34,239 nt of DNA from CAYSVN01 sp964434585 (lineage in GTDB: Bacteria > Patescibacteriota > Gracilibacteria > Peribacterales > Peribacteraceae). The notes beneath the pieces are model-generated. The model did no database searches. It had not been told where the DNA came from and worked only from the letters and a program-made list of their open reading frames with translations. The DNA lies in NCBI GenBank assembly GCA_964434585.1, contig CAYSVN010000006.1, positions 1 to 34,239 on the forward strand, in the 5' to 3' direction. The position numbers and the translations under genes are program-made. Shown piece by piece: positions 28,339 to 34,239 of this stretch. Position 1 is the first letter of the stretch, and each line of letters opens with the position of its first letter.

Positions 28339-28905
28339 TTAAACTTTAGCTCTTAGAGCGGCCACACTACGTATGTCATCTAGCGATGTTAGGCTGTGCT
28401 CGTTCATCATATGTACCAATACTTTTGCGCCAAGTAGAACGTCTGGCAATGCGCGGTGCAGAGTACCATCGACTTCAATATTAAATTGTTGTCCTAGCGT
28501 GCCTAATGTGTGCCGCGGGAACCCAGGGTAAAGCGCACGACTCATTCGCAATGTGCAAAGACACTCTGGCAGATCGATGTATCCCCAACAGTGTTGTTTT
28601 TCTACTTCTAAAAATCCCATATCAAACGATGCATTATGGGCCACTAAAATGCTACCTTCCGAGAACTCTAAAAAGCCTGGTAGTACTTCATCAATCGTTG
28701 GCTGGCCCGCAACGTCCTCGTTAGAAATATTATTAATACGTTGTACGTCTGGTGGAATAACACACTCAGGGTAAATAAGTTGGCTAAATGTTTGAGATTC
28801 CTGCACTACGCCATTCTCTATGCGTACGCCAGCAATCTCTACCACTTTGCAATTTTGTGGGCTAAGTCCGGTTGTTTCTAAGTCAAAAAATGTAAAAGAA
28901 GTCAT
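28339..28905 (-). CDS. DEDDh-family 3'-5' exonuclease (DnaQ-like)
   Basis: 188 residues. Exo I is FFDLETTGLSP with Asp8 and Glu10. Exo II is ILVAHNASFDMGFLE. Exo III is HRALPDVLLGAKVL with the His and Asp of the DEDDh type. It resembles the proofreading subunit of DNA polymerase III or a stand-alone exonuclease such as those in DinG or PolC proteins; the length does not discriminate. TAAAAT lies 6 nt before the ATG. The cfa promoter begins one base after its stop. Confidence 0.92.
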   Translation of the reverse strand: MTSFTFFDLETTGLSPQNCKVVEIAGVRIENGVVQESQTFSQLIYPECVIPPDVQRINNISNEDVAGQPTIDEVLPGFLEFSEGSILVAHNASFDMGFLEVEKQHCWGYIDLPECLCTLRMSRALYPGFPRHTLGTLGQQFNIEVDGTLHRALPDVLLGAKVLVHMMNEHSLTSLDDIRSVAALRAKV

Positions 28906-28951
28906 GGGGTAATTTTAGGGAGAGTTGAGTGGGGTGTAAAGATGAGATGAC

Positions 28952-29054
28952 TTAAATGTTGCAGAAATAGCAGGGGTTGAAAATGTTTTTAAGATATTGT
29001 TGACTTTAAAAAACTTCTGCAACACCTGAAACATTTTTAACCTCTACAACGTTT
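28952..29054. repeat. Long palindromic repeat, type B (third copy)
   Basis: The left arm contains AAATGTTGCAGAAATAGCAG and GGGTTGAAAATG; the right arm contains CTTCTGCAACACCTGAAACA and ends AACCTCTACAACGTTT. It lies directly after the stop of the minus-strand glycosyltransferase gene, the same gene-end position as the other type B copies. Confidence 0.7.
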
Positions 29055-29056
29055 GT

Positions 29057-30037
29057 CTACTCATTCTCAAACGCATCGTTAAGCTCACGATAATACTTAC
29101 GATTTGTTGTAGCTTTGAGTAGCGAGGTTGAACTTAGCAGTGGATGACTCATACAGAATTCTTTAATTTCTTTAGAGCTACCGGCAGAAACATTACCACC
29201 AGTTTTTTTGCGGTCTAAGTATTTGGCCATCATACGTGGTAAGTGTTCTTTAAGGGCGCCATCGGCTGCTTTAGCAATGTCTTTATCTTTAAATTGGCTA
29301 AGGTTATATAAAATATTTAAACGATCTGCCAAACCGCGCCCAGCTCGCTGATTAACGGCAGAAGCACCGGCACTGTGAACCCTAAATTCCCCTAATGTTG
29401 TTGGAGTCCATACCATGTCTGCTACGGCTAGCATTTTAGACCAATACTCGTTATCGAGTCCTTGGGTCATACTCGCGTGGAATGGTCCAGCTTTATCCAT
29501 TGCATCTTTACGCATCATTAAAAACGGTGGCTCACCAATAATGTTAGGGTGCAGTCCACGCTCTAGCCACCATAACAATAATTCTTTACCGTTGTTAAAA
29601 CCTGGTTTTAAAATGTTTAATTGGAACTTCATAATTTTTTCGTACATGTCGATGTTCGCAATGTCTCCTTCGTATTTATAAATCCTAAACGAAACTGCCA
29701 TACCTGCTGTTGGGTTTTGCTCTAAATCTCGTTGTAGGTGTTCAAGCATTTCTGGGTACCAAATATCATCTTGGAATAAATACTGCACCAAGTCGTATTG
29801 GGCATAACTAAGGCAACGATTCCAGTTTGGGCCAATGCCTAAACACTTTTCGTTGGTGTGCACTGTTACCCTTGGGTCCGCTAAAAACTCAGGAATAATT
29901 TCTTGTAGATCTTCCCCCGTTGGCTCTTGGCAAATAATAAGCTCCCAGTCGCGCACGGTTTGTTTAAATAAACAATTAAGTGCTTCGCGCAAATGTTTAG
30001 GGTCTGGGTTATACGTTGGCATTAATACAGAAATCAT
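29057..30037 (-). CDS. Family 2 glycosyltransferase (GT-A fold)
   Basis: 326 residues. The N terminus MISVLMPTYNPDPKHLREAL is typical of GT2. The DxD equivalent is probably FQDDIW, and a later acidic motif is QGLDNEYW. There is no membrane helix, so it should act at the inner face of the membrane on nucleotide sugars. The start lies 2 nt after the stop of the upstream glycosyltransferase, with no promoter, so they form an operon. Donor and acceptor are unknown. Confidence 0.88.
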   Translation of the reverse strand: MISVLMPTYNPDPKHLREALNCLFKQTVRDWELIICQEPTGEDLQEIIPEFLADPRVTVHTNEKCLGIGPNWNRCLSYAQYDLVQYLFQDDIWYPEMLEHLQRDLEQNPTAGMAVSFRIYKYEGDIANIDMYEKIMKFQLNILKPGFNNGKELLLWWLERGLHPNIIGEPPFLMMRKDAMDKAGPFHASMTQGLDNEYWSKMLAVADMVWTPTTLGEFRVHSAGASAVNQRAGRGLADRLNILYNLSQFKDKDIAKAADGALKEHLPRMMAKYLDRKKTGGNVSAGSSKEIKEFCMSHPLLSSTSLLKATTNRKYYRELNDAFENE

Positions 30038-30039
30038 GA

Positions 30040-30846
30040 TTAGTTAGAAGAAGGAGACGACGAAGGAGACAGTTTAGGAAATGGCTTTGTTAAGTAATGT
30101 AAAAAATAGATGCATGCGTCTTTAATATGGATACGACCAATGTTACTGCGAACCATTTTCCACGCACTACCACCACTTAAACGTTCACTTCCATGTTGTG
30201 CTTTGGCACCGTGCACTTGGTGTACTGCCCACTTTTTACTCCATAAATCTCGACATAAACCAATGTCGCTCATAAATAAAAAGTATCGTTCGTCATGGCC
30301 GTTTACACATTCTAATGCTTTACGTTTTATAATATAAAATGCACCTGTTACCCAGTCTACTGGGGTGGCTTCGCCACTTGGTTCGCCGTAGTGGAGTTTT
30401 GGTTTTTTAGATGGAAATAGTTTACGCATTGCAAGCTCTAACATACTTGGAAACTTACGAGTGTTATCTTGGTAACGACCATCTGGGTAGTATAACTGCG
30501 CTGATGCCAAACCTACGTCTTCATGTGCCTCAAGGTAGTCTAGTAGTACCTGTAAGCTATTTTTTTCTAACACAATATCTGGATTAATAACGGCAATATA
30601 CTCCCCCGTTGTATTACTGGCTCCAACATTTTGCCCAGCTGGAAATCCATCATTGGGGATAGATTCAAACCGAACTGGTAAACCTTCGTAGCTTTTACTA
30701 TCAATCATTTTGTTTCCACCGCGGCCACCATTATCCATTACTAAAATTTCTGTATCCGCAGGCATATCTGCAGACTGCATACTAGCAAGTAAGGCCTGTA
30801 CATTTTGTGGCCCATGGTGATGGAGAATAACAATTGAAAGTTTCAT
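30040..30846 (-). CDS. Family 2 glycosyltransferase, rhamnosyltransferase-like
   Basis: 268 residues from the ATG at 30846, which has TATACT exactly 6 nt upstream; an in-frame ATG at 30861 is less likely. The nucleotide-binding block is AVINPDIVLEKNSLQVLLDY, with NPD as the usual DxD variant of rhamnosyltransferase-like GT2 enzymes. Later blocks are WVTGAFYIIKRKALE and DERYFLFMSDIGLC. The tail is Pro/Ser-rich. The nearby rmlB-like and RHM-like genes make a rhamnose-type sugar a sensible donor. Confidence 0.88.
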   Translation of the reverse strand: MKLSIVILHHHGPQNVQALLASMQSADMPADTEILVMDNGGRGGNKMIDSKSYEGLPVRFESIPNDGFPAGQNVGASNTTGEYIAVINPDIVLEKNSLQVLLDYLEAHEDVGLASAQLYYPDGRYQDNTRKFPSMLELAMRKLFPSKKPKLHYGEPSGEATPVDWVTGAFYIIKRKALECVNGHDERYFLFMSDIGLCRDLWSKKWAVHQVHGAKAQHGSERLSGGSAWKMVRSNIGRIHIKDACIYFLHYLTKPFPKLSPSSSPSSN

Positions 30847-30852
30847 GATAGC

Positions 30853-30858
30853 AGTATA
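30853..30858 (-). promoter_or_regulatory. -10 hexamer of the glycosyltransferase operon
   Basis: TATACT on the minus strand, 6 nt before the ATG at 30846. Confidence 0.55.
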
Positions 30859-30921
30859 CAACTAACCCCTAACTTTGTTATAGAGAAAATTTATTTTATT
30901 CACCTAGAGATGATTAAGTGA

Positions 30922-30927
30922 TATAAT
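30922..30927 (+). promoter_or_regulatory. -10 hexamer of the phosphoribosyltransferase-like gene
   Basis: TATAAT, exactly 6 nt before the ATG at 30934. Confidence 0.55.
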
Positions 30928-30933
30928 GATTAG

Positions 30934-31791
30934 ATGGTAGAAAATACTCCAAAATTTGAACCAGAAAAACAGGCATCTCTTGCTGAGCGTGTATGGTCGG
31001 AAATTAGAGGTTTCTGTGAAGAAATTAGAGAATTTAGTTCTACACTGTTTCAGCCTAGAGATAGCGCCTGGGGAAACATTAAACTTTTGCCTGAAAATTT
31101 AAGGTTCGCACTGTCACACAAAGGTTGTCAATTTGGTGTTTCTGAAATTCAAACTGTCATTAAGCGTCCTTGGAATGGCTCTGGTGTCTATTTACTTTTA
31201 AAATACCTGGATGACTACCCTGATTTACAACAAGAAGTAATGAAACAAATTTTCGAAAGTATACGTTCAACAGGAGATTTTAAAGAGTCTAGAGAATATA
31301 TGAGTCGTTTTCTGGAAAATTTACCTGCTAACTTTAAAGAGCATACTATCAATGGAACGAAGATTTCTCAGCTTTGTCGACATGGATGGACAATGGAAAC
31401 TAACCTAGAAGATGCCATTGCTAGAATTCCTAAAGACAGAGTTGTTTTTGTAGTAGCTTACGCTGGCCTGCTTGGCATTCGGCCAATGATACAGAGCTTA
31501 AAGCCTGATGAACGCTTTGTTATTTATTTAGAGAAAGCAGAAAATCCTGAGAAATTTTGTGGCTACCGAGTACAGCTAGAAGAAGATGATGAATTTACTA
31601 TTCAGCCTATTGCAGTTTCTCAGCTCAAAGGTACTAAAATTACACTTCTGGATGACACCTATAATACAGGTGGAACCGTTGAAGGTTTAGCCAGTGATCT
31701 ACTTAAAAAAATTCCGAACTTAGATATTAACTTTGCAGTGGGAAGTTTTTCAAAGCCTCCAAATCCAAATAGCAGTATTAAAAGTGTATAA
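30934..31791 (+). CDS. Phosphoribosyltransferase-fold protein with an unknown N-terminal domain
   Basis: 285 residues. Residues 1-145 are charged and helical with no domain that I know. The C-terminal half has the type I PRTase layout: a hydrophobic strand (VVFVVAYAGLLGIRPM), then the PRPP-binding signature ITLLDDTYNTGGTVEGLASD. PRTases of this type make nucleotides, or have lost activity and act as regulators. The substrate-specific hood cannot be identified, so the reaction is unknown. The gene lies upstream of the epimerase/reductase gene, which has its own -10 candidate. Confidence 0.75.
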   Translation: MVENTPKFEPEKQASLAERVWSEIRGFCEEIREFSSTLFQPRDSAWGNIKLLPENLRFALSHKGCQFGVSEIQTVIKRPWNGSGVYLLLKYLDDYPDLQQEVMKQIFESIRSTGDFKESREYMSRFLENLPANFKEHTINGTKISQLCRHGWTMETNLEDAIARIPKDRVVFVVAYAGLLGIRPMIQSLKPDERFVIYLEKAENPEKFCGYRVQLEEDDEFTIQPIAVSQLKGTKITLLDDTYNTGGTVEGLASDLLKKIPNLDINFAVGSFSKPPNPNSSIKSV

Positions 31792-31834
31792 TATCTTGTT
31801 GTCTTTTAAAGTAGTACTGATAATATTTAATTAT

Positions 31835-32662
31835 ATGGATACTATTATAATTTTTGGAGCCCGTGGCTATTTAGGACAATATTTTCAGAAACAATACCCA
31901 CATGCGCATACGCCAGGCGTGGATATTGGAGATAAAAATGCAGTAGCAGCCGTACTAGATGAACTTAAGCCAGATGTTGTTATTAATGCTGCCGGACGAA
32001 CTGGTCGACCCAATGTAGACTGGTGCGAAACCCATAAACAAGAAACCCATTATGGTAACGTAACTGCACCACTGGTGTTAATGGACGAATGTGTAAAGCG
32101 TGATATTTACATGGTGCAAATTTCTACCGGTTGTATGTTTGAAGGTGATAACGATGGTAAAGGATTTAGTGAGCAAGATGATCCAAATTTCTTTGGTAGT
32201 TTTTATAGCCGTGGTAAAGCTTGGCTCGATGGCATGTGTCGCGAGTTTCCAGTATTTTTACCAAGGCTGCGTATGCCGATTGATGGCACAACACATGAAC
32301 GTAACTTAATTACAAAAATTTCTAAATACGAAAACCTGCTTGATGCAAAGAACTCGATGACGTATTTGCCAGACCTTATGATGGTGATTGATAAAATGAT
32401 AGAGCAACGATTTATTGGACCGCTAAATATTGCTAACCCAGGCATTATTAGCCCATACGATATTATGGTGATGTACCAAGAAATTGTGGACCCAAGCCAC
32501 ACCTTTGGTCGGTTTGATGCCGCCGCACTTGATAAGGAAACTGCAGCTCGCCGTAGTAACTGCATGCTTAATACCGATAAGCTGGTAGAGCTTGGTATTA
32601 ACCTGCCACCAATTGAAGATAGAATTCGTGAGGCACTGATGATGATTAAGGAGAATGCCTAG
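31835..32662 (+). CDS. Nucleotide-sugar epimerase/reductase, plant RHM/UER1-like
   Basis: 275 residues, short-chain dehydrogenase fold. NADP-binding GARGYLGQYF; catalytic Tyr and Lys in FYSRGKAW. Three blocks match the C-terminal part of plant rhamnose synthases (NRS/ER) better than bacterial RmlD: GRPNVDWCETHKQET, STGCMFEGD, and FFGSFYSRGKAWLDG. In plants this domain alone does both the 3,5-epimerisation and the 4-reduction of 4-keto-6-deoxyglucose. That fits the presence of an RmlB-like gene and the absence of RmlC and RmlD from the window. The start at 31835 is preceded by TAATAT at 8 nt. Confidence 0.85.
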   Translation: MDTIIIFGARGYLGQYFQKQYPHAHTPGVDIGDKNAVAAVLDELKPDVVINAAGRTGRPNVDWCETHKQETHYGNVTAPLVLMDECVKRDIYMVQISTGCMFEGDNDGKGFSEQDDPNFFGSFYSRGKAWLDGMCREFPVFLPRLRMPIDGTTHERNLITKISKYENLLDAKNSMTYLPDLMMVIDKMIEQRFIGPLNIANPGIISPYDIMVMYQEIVDPSHTFGRFDAAALDKETAARRSNCMLNTDKLVELGINLPPIEDRIREALMMIKENA

Positions 32663-32721
32663 CCTTCTATCTCAAATTTACATCTTGATTATTTTACTAT
32701 CTTTAAGTAGCATTTTATCTT

Positions 32722-32973
32722 ATGTGGCATTACGTTTACCTACTACAGACACAAGATAAACAACATCACTATACTGGTGTTACTAATAATATAAATCGTA
32801 GGATTTTTGAACATAACAATGGCTTTAGTAAATACACCAGTAAACATCTTTTAGATTGTAACCTGTGGGATTTAGATTGTGCTGTAATGTTTAGGAGTCG
32901 AAAAAAAGCTGAAAAATTTGAAGAATATCTAAAAACTCAATCTGGGAGGAGGTTTGCTAAACGCTTTCTTTAA
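32722..32973 (+). CDS. GIY-YIG family endonuclease-like protein 3
   Basis: 83 residues, 56 of them identical to GIY-YIG protein 1. HYVYLL and HYTGVT hold the two tyrosines, NINRR the Arg, and AEKFEEYLK the likely metal-binding Glu. The final TAA is followed immediately by the closing stem of candidate element B. It interrupts the run of sugar-nucleotide genes between the epimerase/reductase and the dehydratase, as expected of an inserted cassette. No -10 at the standard spacing is clear. Confidence 0.88.
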   Translation: MWHYVYLLQTQDKQHHYTGVTNNINRRIFEHNNGFSKYTSKHLLDCNLWDLDCAVMFRSRKKAEKFEEYLKTQSGRRFAKRFL

Positions 32974-33128
32974 ACGGCCGTCTCCGCTTTGTTGTTGTTT
33001 TTAGTAATTACTATTAAATAACTTTGATTACCAAGGATAGCTGCTTCGGGCCTTTGGTCGCTTATCTACGAAAAGACCTGGTGTAGTCCCGACGCAACGC
33101 AGTGGAGACGGACGGAGAAAGGTCGTTT
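32974..33128 (+). ncRNA. Candidate structured RNA/element B after GIY-YIG gene 3
   Basis: Begins ACGGCC at the first base after the GIY-YIG stop codon and ends GGTCGTTT. ACGGCC (32974-32979) pairs with GGTCGT (33121-33126), and GTCTCCGC (32980-32987) pairs with GTGGAGAC (33102-33109). Inside are the palindrome TAGTAATTACTA and a hairpin ACCAAGG/CCTTTGGT. Element A has the same outer stem, while its second stem is GGTCTTCGC/GCGAAGAT: different bases, pairing kept. No coding potential is seen. RNA function is an inference. Confidence 0.5.
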
Positions 33129-33155
33129 CTCTTTTGCTAATTGGCTCTTGGCATT

Positions 33156-33161
33156 TATACT
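33156..33161 (+). promoter_or_regulatory. -10 hexamer of the rmlB-like gene
   Basis: TATACT, exactly 6 nt before the ATG at 33168, which supports that start over the in-frame ATG at 33141. Confidence 0.55.
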
Positions 33162-33167
33162 GCCTAC

Positions 33168-34172
33168 ATGTCTAAAACTATTTTTGTTACCGGTGCAGCC
33201 GGTTTTATTGGTTCACACTTTTGCCGTTATTGGAACGAGCAATATCCAGATGATACCGTTATTGCGTTTGATAAACTTACATATGCGGGCGTAGAGGCAA
33301 GCCTTAATGATGTAGAGTGCACATTTATACAAGGTGACATTGGTGACACTGAACATGTATTAAACTTATTAAACGAGCATGAAGTAAATATTATTGTTAA
33401 CTTTGCGGCTGAAAGCCATAACAGTTACGCCACTAAAAACCCTGGCGTGTTTTTCCAGACAAACTGTGTAGGCACCCAAGGCCTGTGTGAGGCTGCAAGA
33501 CTGTACGGTAAACTAGAACGCTTACACCATATTTCTACGTGTGAAGTATACGGAGATTTAGCACTTGATAGCCCCGAACTTTTTTCTGAAACTTCACCAC
33601 ACCAACCTAACACTCCATACAATGCTAGTAAGGCAGCAGCCGACCATGTTATTCGCTGCTACCACCATACGTATGGGCTACCAACATCTGTAACCAGCTG
33701 TGCTAATAATTATGGTAGTTACCAATTTCCAGAGAAACTTATTCCCCTGTTTATTGCTAAAGCATTAAATGATGAACCATTAACCCTTTACAAAAGTAGT
33801 GATAATCGTCGAGAATGGATACACGCCATTGACCATTGCCGCGCTATTGACGATGTTATTTTTAAGGGTAAAGCTGGTGAAACCTACCATGTTGGTACCG
33901 GTGTCGAAAAATCTGTCGAAGAAATTTCAGACCTTATTTTAGATACACTTGGTAAAAGCCATGACTTAAAAACATACGTACCCGATAGGCCAGGGCACGA
34001 CAGAAGATATGCGTTAGATTTTACAAAGATTCAACGCGAACTTGGTTGGGAACCTAGTATTAGTTTTGAAGAAGGCATGGCGCAAACCATTGAGTGGTAT
34101 AAAAATAATGAAGACTGGTGGCGTCCTTTAATTGGCCGAAGTCCAGTTGATGAAGGTAAGGATTGGGAATAG
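33168..34172 (+). CDS. dTDP-glucose 4,6-dehydratase-like protein (RmlB family)
   Basis: 334 residues. The Rossmann motif is GAAGFIGSHF; DKLTYAG, YNASKAAADH (catalytic Tyr and Lys) and CANNYGSYQFPEKLIPLF are all typical of RmlB. Two places differ: the usual HVDRSI is HNSYAT, and the active-site triad usually read as STDEVYG is STCEVYGDL. The Asp that protonates the leaving hydroxyl in RmlB is therefore Cys (codon TGT). The partner Glu is kept. It should make a 4-keto-6-deoxy sugar for the epimerase/reductase upstream, but the substitution leaves the activity open. Confidence 0.85.
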   Translation: MSKTIFVTGAAGFIGSHFCRYWNEQYPDDTVIAFDKLTYAGVEASLNDVECTFIQGDIGDTEHVLNLLNEHEVNIIVNFAAESHNSYATKNPGVFFQTNCVGTQGLCEAARLYGKLERLHHISTCEVYGDLALDSPELFSETSPHQPNTPYNASKAAADHVIRCYHHTYGLPTSVTSCANNYGSYQFPEKLIPLFIAKALNDEPLTLYKSSDNRREWIHAIDHCRAIDDVIFKGKAGETYHVGTGVEKSVEEISDLILDTLGKSHDLKTYVPDRPGHDRRYALDFTKIQRELGWEPSISFEEGMAQTIEWYKNNEDWWRPLIGRSPVDEGKDWE

Positions 34173-34190
34173 TATTTAATGCTATCTCTA

Positions 34191-34210
34191 CTTTTTTGTA
34201 ACCAAAAAAG
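34191..34210. repeat. Small AT-only palindrome after the rmlB-like gene
   Basis: CTTTTTTG-TAAC-CAAAAAAG is a perfect 8-bp dyad, followed by another TAACAAAAAAG. It could be a weak terminator or the start of a longer repeat cut by the window edge. Confidence 0.4.
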
Positions 34211-34239
34211 TAACAAAAAAGTTTCGCGCTAGACGTTCG

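Noticed and set aside
32974..33128. Element B as a group I intron remnant, because GIY-YIG genes often sit in group I introns
   Set aside because: I could not find the paired P7/P3 core or a split host gene; the segment is too short and lies outside any gene.

Overview
The window looks like a piece of a reduced, low-GC bacterial genome, most probably a member of the Candidate Phyla Radiation (Patescibacteria). I base this on compact, often shortened versions of universal genes (rplO, secY, leuS, gltX, trmD, rpmB, tpiA), many short unrecognised proteins, scattered metabolic genes outside complete pathways, and the near absence of Shine-Dalgarno sequences. TGA acts as a stop, so the recoded Gracilibacteria-type code does not apply. 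I cannot place it more finely. Two runs of exactly 100 N (20425-20524 and 24994-25093) mark scaffold joins.

Layout. 1-3.4 kb: zwf diverges from rplO-secY. 3.4-5.2 kb: a small accessory island with a palindromic repeat, a GIY-YIG nuclease next to a structured non-coding element, and a membrane protein. It is bounded on one side by a diverged second copy of the secY 3' end and on the other by a diverged remnant of the leuS 5' end. 5.2-8 kb: a leucyl-tRNA synthetase with a complete Nudix domain inside its editing domain. 8-13 kb: three small proteins, tpiA, gltX, and a convergent membrane protein/lipoprotein pair. 13-15.7 kb: a redoxin, a cysteine-less Ada-like protein, a small conserved protein, yaaA and a second GIY-YIG gene beside a triple-hairpin segment. 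15.7-18.2 kb: two divergent tRNA-Arg genes, a two-OB-fold SSB, an orphan SufB/D-like protein and rpmB. 18.3-21.8 kb: three extracytoplasmic redox or metal proteins (CcdA-thioredoxin fusion, thioredoxin lipoprotein, membrane-anchored cupredoxin). 21.9-30.9 kb: a flippase, a 36-residue membrane protein, a TSUP transporter, trmD, partial dnaJ, a TrmB-type regulator, cfa, a DEDDh exonuclease and two family-2 glycosyltransferases. 30.9-34.2 kb: a phosphoribosyltransferase-fold protein, a plant-RHM-like epimerase/reductase, a third GIY-YIG gene with its element, and an RmlB-like dehydratase.

How it fits together. The flippase, two glycosyltransferases, epimerase/reductase and dehydratase point to a rhamnose-type surface polysaccharide. 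The CcdA-thioredoxin fusion, thioredoxin lipoprotein and cupredoxin look like an extracytoplasmic thiol/copper module. Most genes appear to be transcribed without a leader: a TATAAT-like -10 hexamer lies 6-9 nt before the start codon in about 18 cases.

Strongest leads: (1) two GIY-YIG paralogues (56/83 identical residues), each followed directly by a 155-195 nt segment closed by stems that keep pairing although their sequences differ; (2) the LeuRS-Nudix fusion; (3) gene-end scars at secY and leuS that suggest replacement by diverged alleles; (4) families of long palindromic repeats at gene 3' ends, one of which seems to have become the coding linker of the CcdA-thioredoxin fusion.
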